Shown: positions 10,192 to 22,323 of the stretch, piece by piece
How positions within the stretch are numbered: the first letter of the stretch is position 1
Layout: every line of letters begins with the position of its first letter
Source of the DNA: Craspedostauros australis
Lineage: Eukaryota; Bacillariophyta; Bacillariophyceae; Mastogloiales; Achnanthaceae
Length of the DNA stretch: 64,000 nucleotides
Reading direction: 5' to 3'
Assembly (NCBI GenBank): GCA_026770025.1
Contig: JAMXDE010000008.1
Location: forward strand, 806,001 to 870,000
Translations under genes and position numbers: made by a program
Notes under the pieces: generated by a model
The model's input: the letters and a program-made list of their open reading frames with translations, nothing else
What the model was told of the DNA's origin: nothing
The model's database searches: none

Positions 10192-13100
10192 TTACTGGAA
10201 TTCATTCGTAAAAGTGATGACCTTGCCGATACCGCGCGGCATGTCATCGCGCAGCTGCTTGCCCCAGTTCTCGCCCAGGTTGGCGAGGAAGCTGTGCATC
10301 ATCTTGTCCGCCATCATGCGGCGCTCGTCCATGCGGAACACGCTCAGCGTCACGTGGTCGCGTCCATCCCACACGGCCACGAAGTCGCTGTCCTCGCACC
10401 GGGCGATCACCATGCTGCCGTCGCCAAACTCGTTGTGCACCGACGTCGCGATGACGTTCATGCGGAAGCGCTCCAGGATGCTCAGCAGCATCGTCTCCAT
10501 GTTCGGGCTGTCGTCACCGCCGCTGCGGCCGAACTGGAAGATGGAGTGGCGGCCGAACGCCCTCTGCTCGATCTGCTGCTGCTTGGCGGCCTCCAGGTTG
10601 TAATCGGCCTGGCTGAACTTCACGGGGCTGTAGTCGCTCTTGTACTCCAGCGTTCCACCTTGGATGACGGATGGGTACACGATCAGATCCGTTCCGGTCT
10701 CCAGCACGGCACGTTCCATGGCGCGGACGCCATCGAAGGCCTCCTCGTGGAGAATGTCGAGGCTCAGGATGTTGAACTGGACGCCGGGGTCGGTGCGGCG
10801 TGTCGTGGTCGCCTTCGGTTGGATGAGCAGCTCCGTGCGTGTCAGCAGGTCGAGATCGATCTTGCGCCGGAGATCCTGGATGGCGTTGCGTCTCCACTCC
10901 TTGCCGTCCACGTCGATGGTGGCCAGCAGCTGGACGCTGTAGTCCTGGAAGATGTTGCGACGGAACGTCCAGAAGCTCGTGAAGATGCGGGCCATGGCGT
11001 ATGGTGCGGTCCAATCCAGCACGGCGGCATCGATGATGATCTCTTCTTCCTGGTTGGCCTTGATTTCGTCGGCCAGCTTCTTACGACATTCGTGAATCTC
11101 CATCAACGTCTCGTGATCATCCATGTTCTCGTCGTCGAATTCGTACGTCTCCAGTCCGGCGCATGTGTACACCTTGATCACCTTGCCGATGTGGTCGTTG
11201 CTCTCCAAGATGGTGGCGGCTGGGCATTCGTCGACGCCGCAAAAGACAATGGCCGTGGTATTCTTGAACGCCAGCTCATTCACCATGGTATGAAGTGCGG
11301 TTGCGATAATCTCTGGATCTTCCACGATCTCCTCAACGGATTGCAGCTTGCGCGACGACACCGCTTCGTCCACCTTGTCGTCATCGATCGAAACATCCGA
11401 TCCTGATCCCTTGGTTGCCGTGGTGGTCTCCTCATCGAATTCGAAGGTCTTGCCATCGCACTTGCGCGTGTGGTTTCTGAGATCGGGTCCGATCAGTTCG
11501 GAATCCTCCTCCCACGAATGGCTGCCGTACATTCCAGAAACGACGACGCGGAAGGATGAGGCGCTGCTCTTGTGACCCACCATCTTGCCGCTGCCCAAGG
11601 CCTTCACGAGCGCAGCACGCGTGGTCTCCATGCGCTCGAAACGCCCCCACAGGTAGATGTCCATGGCGACGTAGTTGTGCTCCGGCCAGCGGCGCGCCAT
11701 GACGTAGCCCTCGGCCATGGCGACGGTGATCTGGAAGACATCACCAGAATTGTTCTCGGAATAGATCGAGGTGAATTCGAGTTCCTTCAAGGTCGTCGTG
11801 ATGGCCTGCTCGACATCCTCCATGGGGAGCGTGCAGTTCTCTGCCTCGATGACCATGAGCATACCTTCACTCTTGCCGCTGCGAGGTCTATCGGCCTTCT
11901 TGAGACTGTCCTCGATGGCCATGTTGAGCTTGGCGCAGGATCCATCGAGGTTGGGGTCGCTGTTCTTGTAGTCACGCCACAGGTAGTACGGTCCGCCAGG
12001 GTACTCGCCGACGTCCGGCAGCAGCAGGTTCTCGACCTTGTGATCTGTGAGGTCGTCCTGTCGGAAAAAGTCGATGTGGTTGCTGCCGAGGATCATGGAT
12101 TGATCGCAGATCATGGGGCAGTGATAGTAGAAGGCGTCGATGGCGTAGTCGAAAACCTTGGACATCTGCGTGAAGTACGGTTCGTTCTTGACCATGATTC
12201 CATCCGGCTTGACGAGCAGGGCCATGGCATCCAGGATGTCGATGTGATCCGTGACGGTCAGACTGGTCGCTGTTTCGGAAACGTCCACCATTACGTAGTC
12301 GAAGGAGTTGGCGTACTCCTTGGGAAGCAGCACGAGGGACTTGGTGGCATCTCCGAACCACCATTCCACGCGTTCGTCGTCGAAGTTTGGCGAGGTGTGG
12401 AAGTAGCGGAAGGAGTTGCGGACGACGACCTGATCGAGCTCCAGTCCCATGACGAGTTCGAGGTTGGGATACTTCAGCACCTCCTGCAGGATCATGGAAT
12501 CGCCACCGCCAATGAAGGCGACGCGCTTGATGTCCTTGAGGTACCGCGCCGCGTAGTTGACGGCGTATTCGTGATAGTGAGGACGGTAGTTGTCGCAGAT
12601 CTGGACGATCCCGTCCAAGTCCATGCACATGTTGTAATCTCCGAGCTGCTCGGTCTTGACGTGCCCCGCCTTCTCCGCCGAGGTGGCCGTGCTGAAATCC
12701 TGGAAGAAGGAAATTCGCTGGTACTCCGTGTTGATGTTGATCATCTTTTCGTACTTGCTGAAGTCGAGCGTGATGGAGTTGGGACACGTGATGAATCTTG
12801 GCCGCTGCACATCCTCCTCGTTCTGGAGCTCCGGGTACATGACCTCGAGACCGCAAGTGTCGCTGGAGCCACGGATGCAGCCCAGCATGGTCTCGTCGTC
12901 GAAGCCATCGTGTTCCGGCGGCATGCGCGTGGAGATCTCCTTGACGGCGTTGGACATGGCGACGATTCCAGCATCCACGAAGGCAACGAGGGAGTCCCAT
13001 TCATGCTGGGGGATGATGGTGTCTTCGCGACGCGCTGCGCTCCACGCAGCTGGCCCTGACGCAAGCTCGTCCATGCGCATGCGCACGAGGCGGCTGAGAT

Positions 13101-14410
13101 GCTTCTTCATGGTCATGTGCGCCTCCTCGTCGTCGCCACCATCGATCCAGATGACTTTGTAGGGACTCTCGCCATCCTCGACCTCATCGTCAGAATCAAG
13201 TTCGATGTCAAAGACCAGGCTCTCGATGTCGAAATCGCTATCACGGAAGGACCAACGCTGCGGGTATTCCTCGATGAAGCCAAAATCTCTGAACAGATCT
13301 GTGATTCAAGTTGGTGGCGTTGTGTTATGTCGCGTTGCATTTGCATGAGGGAATGAGTGTATTTGGTAGAGCATGTGAGAGACGGATGCATAGAAATGGT
13401 CAGACGATGGCGGAAGCCGCTGTACAGAAGAAAAGCTCGGCCAACCCAATGCAAGACTTGGAACTTCGAATGTCGGTGGCATAACGAAAGCAAACATGGC
13501 ACATCCTCAACCCACCTGGTGTTCCGTACTCGTCTTCACGAGAGCAGCTGGGACAATCGACGTATGAGATGAAGAGCTGGTCTCCCGGACTGATATCCTT
13601 GGTTGCGTAGAGTTCGTAGCCGACACCCTTCTTGAGCTTGGCCTTGACGTTGGTGCCCGCGCCATCATGGTGGTTGTACAGGTCGTAAATCGGAACCAAA
13701 GCATCGAAATCAGCACGCGAGACCATGTGCATCGCGGCCAGGACTTCCGTGTAGGAGGTGCCGCCGCCGCAACCCTCCATCCAGTCGGTGGTGATCCAAT
13801 GGTAGAGCTCGACTGGTGGCAGGACGACGAACCGCGTGGTTCCCAACTGAATGGCCCCCATGAGATCGTGCGCGAGATCGCTGAAGAGGGAAGGCAGCTG
13901 GGGCATCGGGGTGGCCTTGAGGAAGTCGATGAAGGGGGCCAATTTGGACTCCTCCTGCGAGTTGAACTCCTCAATGAGCTTGTACGTCGCAACGCACGGG
14001 ATGTCACCATGGAATCTCTGTCCTCCCTCACCCACGTTGTTGATGACAGCATCCAGCGGGATCTTCGCCAGCAGCTCTCCCTCGTCGAGCTCGGCCTTGG
14101 CGAAGACGCCCAGCCCTGCGACATCGCTGCTTGCGTGGAACGAGGTGGACCCGACCTCCTGAATCATCTGATCTGCGTTGAAGTAGCCGTTGGGCATGGC
14201 GTTGACCCAGTCGGCAACTGCCTTGGCCTTCTCGACGCGCTCCGAGTGCGGCAGGGCGTGGCTTGGATCCAGCTTCGTCTCCTCCGCGGCCACACTTCCT
14301 GCGGTTGCTGCGCACGCAACCACGGCCAAGGCCCATGCCGCAAGCAGCAGGTGGTTTGGCTTCCTCATCTTTGTTCTCGTACTTGTCTTCGTACTTGTCC
14401 TCGTGCTCAT
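10192..14410 (-). CDS. SET / aminopropyltransferase / AdoMet-decarboxylase-like fusion, candidate long-chain polyamine enzyme
   Basis: Two exons: 14410-13516 and 13298-10192. The intron 13515-13299 (GT-AG, phase 1) gives Y-G-T-P-D-L-F-R-D-F across the junction; the product is 1333 aa. Residues 15-42 are a signal peptide (M1 or M15 may start). A Rubisco-methyltransferase-type SET domain spans about 95-300: G-L-G-V-F-A-K (99), D-L-Y-N-H-H (243) and G-D-Q-L-F-I-S-Y-V-D (276). An aminopropyltransferase (spermidine-synthase-like) domain spans about 500-760: C-M-D-L-D-G-I-V-Q, Y-H-E-Y and G-G-G-D-S at 562. A SpeD-like domain spans about 774-889, with W-P-E-H-N-Y; a second region of similar character ends the protein. 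The family suggests synthesis and N-methylation of polyamines in the secretory route or silica-deposition vesicle. The SpeD-like domain lacks the pyruvoyl-forming Ser, so it is probably not a working decarboxylase. Location and product are inference. Confidence 0.85.
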
Positions 14411-17400
14411 ACTTCTCGTAGCTCGAAAGAGTCGCCGATGTTGTTATTATGATCCTCACAACTGATCTCTATGCGGTCTCTGTGTCGGTGTTCTTTGGGA
14501 TACGAGTCGAGTGCGAAGTTGCTGGACTCCCACCCAGTTGCATTGTTGGTGGCGGAAATCATGTAACGACTCAATGCGTGCGAAAGATTTGTGGAAGATT
14601 TGGGCTGTTGGAGCCGCTCAGAGTGTCTCACACATGTTATTTCTCTTTTGTGTCATGGGGCACCGTATTTACAGACCCATGTGATGTTAACTGCCAAACG
14701 TCAAAATACCAGCACGAGCACCTCGTTCCAACGGTCACAATTCAACGGCTACATTGGCGCACCAAGAGAACCAGAGGTGATCGATGACGAGAGTTGGCTC
14801 TGTCCCTCCCCTCCCTCCACTCTCTGCTTGTACCACACATCTGTAGAGATACTTCACTCCAGGTAGATCATGGGCAATCCTTCCAGACTACTATTATTCT
14901 ACATCACAGAGAAGAGCAGAGGATGCCACTATGGCATTCGAAGGGATGTTCGTGGAAGCAAAGATTGCTATTACACCGAATGGTGTGGCGGGGATCGTCA
15001 ATGCTGCCCACGAAACGGCACGCTCTCACTATGGCAACAAATTGGGGAAAGTCTTCCGCACATCATGCTCCGTCTCCAATTCTCTGGGGAGGACTTTGGA
15101 AAATGGATAGGGAGGCATGCGCTGGTGCTATTTGCAATGGGATTTGGTCTTGGCAAATTAGAACCGATCCAAACTAATCCCACAACTGCGGTTCCATCCA
15201 TCCATTCATTCATTCATTTTATTCGTTGAATCAGTTGTCTGTTCCTGCACCCCCATCATCGTGCTCGCAGATGAGTAGCTTTGACTCTACTTGCGTGGTC
15301 ATTGATCCTGCAGTACATGCTAACCAAGCCTTGAAGCTATCGTGCAACCTAACCTCTCCCTCCCAGTGATGTGCTATGCACGATACCAATCCCGCAAACA
15401 TGGGAACTCTCATCGCGCTGGTGACCACAAACACCGCATGCCATCCTTTGCACATTGGAAACTTGGGTGCTCTCTATCTATCTATCCATCCATCCATCCA
15501 TCCATCCATGCACGCATCAAAATACAGCCAACACGCTGGAACCAGCTGGTGCTGTGATCCTCACAAAATGAAGACGGCAATTCATTTAACCACTCCTCCA
15601 GAGGATCACCTTGTCCATCACGTCCAGAAATGCAGAGAACACATGCGAAATGATGTGACGGACCACCATGACACGTTCGCTCCAACCGATCCAAACTCCA
15701 TCGCACGAGCACGATCATTCGCACTGCTCTACTGACGTTGCTCTGTCTTCCTCTCTGCCAATCCCGTGGCACGATCACCATCGCAAGCATGCCTTCGCTG
15801 CGATCGAATGTTTGGCGAATGTACCATACAATGCACGCGAATGTAGATGCGAATGAACGGATGCTGTCCCTTCGAGGTTGTGTCACTGGATTCCAGTACG
15901 AGTAGCTCGCGGAGCAGCGGAATGATCACTGCTGCGGAATGAGCAACGACCTATTCTGTGCGTGAAGCATCATGGACGAACCACAAACATGAGAGGAGCG
16001 CGGAATGTACATACTCGTGGAAGAGCATCGATCAGATCAGTGTCCACCGTCTTCCTCTGAGGACCATCAGTGGCATGGAGTTAGAGCGCATACTCTATGG
16101 ATAACAGCAGCAGCAGGAACAACATCGCCCAACAGAGTTGAGCGGCATCTTGTGGGCCGGTGTCTGCGGTTCCAATGTCGTACGATCTATTATGCCAAAC
16201 CGCACCTCCATTTTGCGGCAGCTCCTGTGGCCTTCTTCTGCAACAAAAAGTGAAGCACGCATCACGTCTGCAAACTTCCAATGTTCGTCTGTGTTCTGAT
16301 TCGTTGGTCTTGTTGATCTTGTAGTTGGGTCTTGAGCAAGAAGAGTCCCTGTGCCAAACCTCAAGAATTGACAAAACAGTTTCTCTCGGAGATATTTCGT
16401 TGGGATAGCCCGTTTCGAATGACACACCAGAGAGGCCTTGACGGACGATGAGAAAACGGACAGCGGCACGAGGATCGTCCGAAAGAGGTCATTGTTGTAG
16501 TGAGCGGACATGTCGCGCGGAAAGAGTATGTCTGGCCCTACGAAGCCTGGTTCTGGTTGTGGTCATCCACTGGCATACTCGAAGCATCTGACCAATCAAC
16601 GTGATCTAATTTTGTAGGGCCTTGTCCAAGCGATGTCGCATCGACGTGGTGGATGAGTTTGACCTGTAGATACGATTGCGCGTTGTGTCCTTTTGTGCCT
16701 GGTGTTGGATGGGAGGCATCTGCGTTTTTGCGCCCAAGTTGTTGCGCGAGCGCAGCCGCGTTGGCGTAGTACCCGAGACCGCTTTGCCTCTTGTGTTGTG
16801 TGTGCGTGTGTTTGGGGGAGTCGTACTACTCGTCGCGACAGTAGCGGCCACGAACGCTCGATTGTTTGCATCACCATTGGACGAGGCAGCAACGAGTACC
16901 AGTGCGCTGTTTGTTTTCACGTTGTTTCGTAGTACTGATGAAGAGAGAGAGGCAAAACGCCCGAAAAAGCAGCAGCAGCAAGAACAGCGCCAAAGCAGCA
17001 TGAACAGCAGCAAGGAGCAGAGGCAGCACAAAGGGACGCTGGCCGCAGTCACTTGCGCATCCTTTCCAGAGAGAGAGAAGTCACCATCTGCGCCGCTCAC
17101 CCACCAGACCAGGCCTGCCATCAACACCCGACCAACCCCAACCACAAAGACATCAACAAAGCAACAAGCCGACAAGCAAAGACATCAACAAACGAGGAGG
17201 CAATCAAATCAATCAAGCCAATCAAGCCATCGTTGGGCGAAGGGAAGGACCTGAGTGCTTGCAACGCTGTCGTGGAGATCCGCATTCAGAGAGAGGGAGA
17301 GAGAGACATCTTGGCGAGACGCAACCAAAAGACCGCCAAGACAAAGAGGCACGACCAGACCAACCAACGCTCCTTTCTCCTTGTTCCTGTCTGACTGGCA

Positions 17401-17899
17401 TCGCTGGCAAACGGCAACGACTTTGAGTGCCCTGTTCTGCAATCGGTAGTTGACAACAGCGGCATCAGCTTCGACACCAACACCAGCGGCATCAGCTTCG
17501 GCATCAGTCGTGGTCGTGGTTTTTCGCCGGTGGAAGCGTGTCTCATTCTCCCTGTCGCGGTGCCAGCGCAAACACCACCATCCTGGCGAAGTCCGGTTCC
17601 TGGTGCATCGCATAGCACAGCATAGCCCGCACCAAGCCTTGCTGGTGTTGGTACCACCGCTACACACTACACTTGATCGCACACACCAAGCATCAGCAAC
17701 CAAGAAACCAAGCAGACGGTCAGTCACATAAGACCAAGTGATCTACCAATACCAATACCAATACCATAACTATACTCAGCGAACGACCAGAGCCAGCATA
17801 ATACAACACAACACAGCATAACGCAACACAGCATCACTCAACTCAACACAACACAACACAACCCACAAGTCGCCAGCCATCAGCTGCAAGCCACAACAG
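14411..17899. other. Intergenic and long CA-rich leader, no supported gene
   Basis: The left part is the promoter side of the polyamine-fusion gene. From about 16650 to 17899 the plus strand becomes CA/CAA/CAG-rich with few G, ending in repeats of AACACAACACAGCAT and ATACCA just before the MORN gene, typical of a long 5' untranslated leader here. Open frames of up to about 190 codons on both strands (e.g. 16606-17175 minus) are low complexity. One TACGAGTA copy lies at 15897. Confidence 0.5.
15473..15509. repeat. (TATC)/(ATCC)n microsatellite
   Basis: TCTA/TATC units followed by about seven ATCC units. Confidence 0.9.
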
Positions 17900-20449
17900 A
17901 TGCTGAACAAGGAAGCAGACAAACCAACGTCGAAGATGACCAGCAACAGCGCCCCGCTCCCGAGGTGCTTCTGCAACTGGAAGCACTGCCGGACCTGGCA
18001 GAAGGAGTTTGCGACCACCGGCCACCCGCACTTCAGCGGGGTCATCAAGCTCAAGTTCTACACCGACAGCACCAAGAGCATGGCGCTCAAGTCCGCCGTG
18101 GAGCGCTGCCTCCGGGTCGACGCCAGCCGCCGCAACGAGTGGAAGGTCGTGGACGGCCGCGAGCTGGCGCGCTTCTACGTGGCCAAGCACCACTACACCC
18201 CGCAGATCCTCGAGGCCTACAACAAGGACCGCAAGACCTGGGACTGGAGCGAGCCGCTGGATGCCATGGACGCCAAGCAGCTCCTGCACGAGCGCTCCGA
18301 CGCCTACTACTCCGACGATGAGGAGTCCGTCGACAGCGACATGGCCCGCTACGTCCAGACGCCCAACGTGCCCAAGGACAAGGTGCGCGAGGCCCTCTCC
18401 CTGTGGCACGAGAAGCTCGACCAGATGGAGGAAGGAAAGGACGCCGGCGACAACGAGGACCACAACGTTGGCCACGACGTTGGTCACGACGCCGAGCAGG
18501 ACGCAGAGCAGAACGAAGACGCCCAAGACCAGGACCAGGACCAGGACCTGGACCTAGCCAACGAGGATGCTCAGCAGCAGCAGGACCATTCGGACCCGCA
18601 GGCCGATGTCAAGCCCCCCGCATCGTCGCGAGCCGGCAACGGAGAATCGCAGCACACGCAGAGCACCCTGGCCACCACCGTCACCGACCTGCACGCCATG
18701 GAGAACCTCTCCATCAGCGGCCCGTCCCCCACCGGCAGCAACAGCAGGAACCACAACAACAGCCACCTCACCACCATCAACGGACCGGCGCCTCCCGTGG
18801 CTCCCACTCGCTCTGCGGACGGCGGCAACGCCCAAAGCGAGGAGAACGTGCTGCTGCGGGAGCAGCTCAGCGCATACCAGGATCAGCTCAGCCAGCTCCA
18901 GAACCTGGTCCAGACACTCACCAGCCAGATTGGTCCCGGCATGGCCGGTGCTGCCGGTCCAGGTGCACCTCCGCCACCCGCTCTGCAACAGCAGCAACCG
19001 CCGCCATCGCAGGACACCGCGCCATCCAGCCGCAGGAAGAACAAGAAGGCCAACCGCGACGACAAGAGCAGCGGCCGCGAAGAGTCGGAGGACGAGAACT
19101 GGAACGAGCAAGGTGCCCGTCCCGGTGGCAAGCGCGGTGGCGCAACCAACAGACCCGCCAACGGCCCAGCGGACGACGACGACATCGCCCAAATGCCCAC
19201 GTACAACCGCACCGCAAGGCACGGCCCTAGATACACGGCTCGCAAGAGCAGCGTGCGATCGAAGCGCTCCATCCGCAGAGACAGCATGCACTCCCGAAGG
19301 AATTCCATCCACTCTCGCCGCAGCATGCGCGGCGGAGGCGGAGGCGGAGACGATGCCTCGGTCATGTCACGCCAATCGCTGCATTCGGTCTCCCCCAGCA
19401 TCAAATCGCTGCCGCGTGAGATCGAGCTCATGGACGACGACGAAGACGAGGAGGGGAGCGAATCCATGCGACGTCGCGGTGCCGGATCAACTGGACGACG
19501 TGGGGGACGCAACCGCGGTGGCGCCACCCCAGGTGCAGGCGACGACGACTACAACGAAGATCAGTACCGCCGTCCCGAAGACGACACCCGTTCCGTCGGT
19601 TCCCGAAGCGCCGCATCGCGACGGTCCAGGCAATCCTTCGTCGGCAGGAACCGAGCCAGAGGCTCCCGTGTCGGCGGTGCCAACAACAACGCAGGCGCCG
19701 CCAACAATAACAACAGCAACAGCAACCGCGGTGCACAATCCTCCTCCTCCAGCCGCGGCAGCGGTCGCGGCGGCGTCAGCGTCCCTGTTGAGATCGACGT
19801 GTCCGGCGACGAGCTCGAGGACGAGACCTACGCCAACGTCTCCAATGACACCCTCTACGTCAAGAAGCGCGACATCGTCGACCCCTACGGCGAGCAGGGC
19901 GTGTACACAGGGGCTCTGTCAAGATCCACCGGCATGCCCAACGGACGCGGCCGTCTCGAATACGAACGTGCGGGCAGGTGGTACGAGGGCGACTGGTGCC
20001 ACGGACGATGGACCGGCTACGGCCGTCTCTCCAACGGCGACGGCGACTTCTATGAAGGCGGCCTTCGCAACGACCACAAGCACGGTCGCGGCAAGATGCA
20101 CTTTGCCGATGGACGCCTGTTCGAGGGAGAGTACGTGCGCGGCCAGATGGTTCAGGGACAGATGACGTACCAGGACGGCAGCGTGTACAACGGATCCTGG
20201 GTGGATGGAATGCGCCACGGAACAGGTCAGTGCGTCTTCGTGGATGGATCTGAATACCAGGGCGAGTTCAAGGAGGGCAGCTTCCATGGCCAAGGCCGAA
20301 TGACATGGAACGACGGTGGCTGGTACATCGGCCAATGGTGGGACGGCGAGATGAACGGTCGCGGAAGAGAAATTCGCCCCGACGGCAGCCTGCGTCATGA
20401 CGGAGAGTGGAGTCGGGGACAGCCGATTCGCAACAAGACATCGAGATAA
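17900..20449 (+). CDS. MORN-repeat protein with conserved Cys/Trp N-terminal domain (copy 1)
   Basis: Intronless, 849 residues; M13 (17936) is an alternative start. An N-terminal domain of about 150 residues begins C-F-C-N-W-K-H-C-R-T-W-Q and contains K-H-H-Y-T-P-Q-I-L-E-A-Y, then D-S-D-D/D-S-D acidic stretches. I do not know its function. The middle is a long disordered Ser/Arg, Gln and Gly-rich region with an R-K-S-S-V-R-S-K-R-S-I-R-R-D-S basic block. The C-terminus (about 666-840) has seven or eight MORN units, each of the form G-x-x-Y-x-G-x-W-x-x-G-x-x-x-G-x-G-x-x. MORN repeats bind phospholipid or protein at membranes in other eukaryotes. The next plus-strand gene is a full-length paralogue. 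The basic middle could tether it to membrane or nucleic acid (inference). Third positions are strongly G/C, suggesting good expression. Confidence 0.85.
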   Translation: MLNKEADKPTSKMTSNSAPLPRCFCNWKHCRTWQKEFATTGHPHFSGVIKLKFYTDSTKSMALKSAVERCLRVDASRRNEWKVVDGRELARFYVAKHHYTPQILEAYNKDRKTWDWSEPLDAMDAKQLLHERSDAYYSDDEESVDSDMARYVQTPNVPKDKVREALSLWHEKLDQMEEGKDAGDNEDHNVGHDVGHDAEQDAEQNEDAQDQDQDQDLDLANEDAQQQQDHSDPQADVKPPASSRAGNGESQHTQSTLATTVTDLHAMENLSISGPSPTGSNSRNHNNSHLTTINGPAPPVAPTRSADGGNAQSEENVLLREQLSAYQDQLSQLQNLVQTLTSQIGPGMAGAAGPGAPPPPALQQQQPPPSQDTAPSSRRKNKKANRDDKSSGREESEDENWNEQGARPGGKRGGATNRPANGPADDDDIAQMPTYNRTARHGPRYTARKSSVRSKRSIRRDSMHSRRNSIHSRRSMRGGGGGGDDASVMSRQSLHSVSPSIKSLPREIELMDDDEDEEGSESMRRRGAGSTGRRGGRNRGGATPGAGDDDYNEDQYRRPEDDTRSVGSRSAASRRSRQSFVGRNRARGSRVGGANNNAGAANNNNSNSNRGAQSSSSSRGSGRGGVSVPVEIDVSGDELEDETYANVSNDTLYVKKRDIVDPYGEQGVYTGALSRSTGMPNGRGRLEYERAGRWYEGDWCHGRWTGYGRLSNGDGDFYEGGLRNDHKHGRGKMHFADGRLFEGEYVRGQMVQGQMTYQDGSVYNGSWVDGMRHGTGQCVFVDGSEYQGEFKEGSFHGQGRMTWNDGGWYIGQWWDGEMNGRGREIRPDGSLRHDGEWSRGQPIRNKTSR

Positions 20450-22323
20450 TGATGCTGCGACGCACAGTGCGTCCAATCACGACAGGTCGCTGGCAACAAC
20501 GCAGACAGAATTGTATAACACCACCGACATGGATTTGGAGGTCCTCGAATACACACAGCTGCAATTACAGGAGCATGATTCACCGCCTCTCAAGTACTAT
20601 TACTCTATAAGTAGCCAAACTTTCACACATAGCCTTCACCATGCCAGCATGTGCCGATAGCAGATGAGCAGCGTGATAGGATATGGTGCAAGAGACAGAG
20701 GCAGAGAAAAGCTGTTGTTGCTGATACGCGAGATCCAACGAACGCATGTGGCGGACCGGCGCTTTGGATAGGAGCAGTCCGCGTTTGATTGCAATCCCAT
20801 GTTGTGTGACAACATCAGCGGCCAGAGCTGATCGAGCACGACATTCTGCACACATGCATCCATTCGTGGACATCCTGATCTGTATGCACAGGGAAAGCCA
20901 GCTGGAGATCGTCGAAAGGATGGATTCATTCAACAATGAAATGAAACGAGGTGTCGGACTCTTCGAGCAAGTCGCGAAGGAGGCGAGAGTAGTGCTCGGA
21001 TAGAATTACTCCAAACTGATTCGGCTGTCTGCTGTCCGTACGTCGGGTGTCTGGCCAACGCGGAACGGGCGTTGCTGTCATCCTATTGCGACACCAGACG
21101 ATGCGTGGAGCAATCGATGATGATCATTGTGTGGGCTTGGCACATGAGGACTTGCGTGCAGCGCGTTTTGTGGATGGCACACAATGTGCGTTCGACTTCG
21201 CCCCTGTCTGATGTGGTTGACTGAACTTGCTGTGATCCCTTTGTCAATGGAGACCATGGGCTGTGGAAAGGCGCCAACGATGATCCATGGGTAGCACAGC
21301 CCCCACCGAAGCTGTGCGCGCCAATGTCGAAGGACTGCATTTAGCGTGACTCATTTTGTGTCATGACGAAGACTAAGTGATCGTGGCGAGGAACTGGGCA
21401 ATTATGGGAAGAGCCATACTTGTCACACAGTCCCAAGCGAGCCAGCAGGGGATCGATGCCCAGAAATTAAGTTCCTTTTCCTGCCTCGAACGAAACGTGC
21501 CCAACAAATGACAAGAAGTCGTTGCACGTGAGTGGAAAGCGTGAAGTCGACTGGTTTTGACGCAACATGGGAAACTACAGGTGGAAGCGCGGACAGAAGG
21601 ACGATGAAGAAGGAACCGCAGATATTTCTTGCGCACTCTGTTGGCCGCACAACGACGAGAGCACATGGTACAACTGCACAACAGCACGGACGACGGAGCC
21701 GACAACAGCCACAACGACCAAGAAAAGCAGCATTTGCCAAAAACGTTGAAGAAGAGGTTCAGAGAAGGGGACAGCAAGATCAACAAAGAAAGCAGACAAG
21801 AGAGAGAGGTTCACGAGCGGCATCTCCTTGTGTGCGATCGACCATTGTGTCATCACTGACCAAGAGACTGTACTATTATATTATATAATAGAATAGAATA
21901 GTATACAGCATTGCACGACTATTCATCGGGAGCAACCACAGGAGCAAGGACGGCAAGAGAGGCCAGCAAGGAGAGCGAAGTGCGCACAACACAAGACAAG
22001 ACAAGACAGCACAACGCAGTCGAAGGAACAGCCAGACCTGCCGTTCCCCAAACCGCCGTGTGACGAAATCTGACACGATCCGGTAAGACCAAAACACAGG
22101 CGACCGCGGTGGCGCAAACGAACGTTCTCTCTTTGGACCAAGAAAAGGCAAAGCACGAACCAGCGCGGAGTGGAGAGTGGAGAGCGGAGAGTGCAAGAAG
22201 TCCCCAGACAAGCAGACAGGATCACGTTGCGTTGAGTTGCATTGAGTTGCATTGAGTTGCATCCATACTCGTAGTAGTACCATAGTCGTATGATCCACTG
22301 GTGCTGCCATTGGTGTCAGGCCA
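20450..22323. other. Intergenic between the MORN paralogues
   Basis: No gene supported. A plus frame at 20746-21003 (85 codons) ends in a helical-looking stretch but has no family match. An AT-rich stretch at 21872-21905 shares the 15-mer ATTATATAATAGAAT with the intron of the enoyl-CoA isomerase gene (28321). The 300 bp before the second MORN gene are CA/GA-rich leader. Confidence 0.5.
22231..22260. repeat. 10-bp tandem repeat in the MORN copy 2 leader
   Basis: Three copies of (A/G)TTGAGTTGC type units immediately upstream of the second MORN gene. Confidence 0.85.

Noticed and set aside
10294..13059. Long plus-strand open frames (370 and 495 codons) opposite the polyamine fusion
   Set aside because: Mirror images of a conserved multi-domain gene; Val/His/Asp/Leu-rich with no motifs.
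16606..17254. Open frames of about 190 codons on both strands before MORN copy 1
   Set aside because: Low-complexity translation of a CA/CAG-rich leader.
18554..19527. Long minus open frames within MORN copy 1
   Set aside because: Shadows of GC-rich third positions of the MORN gene.
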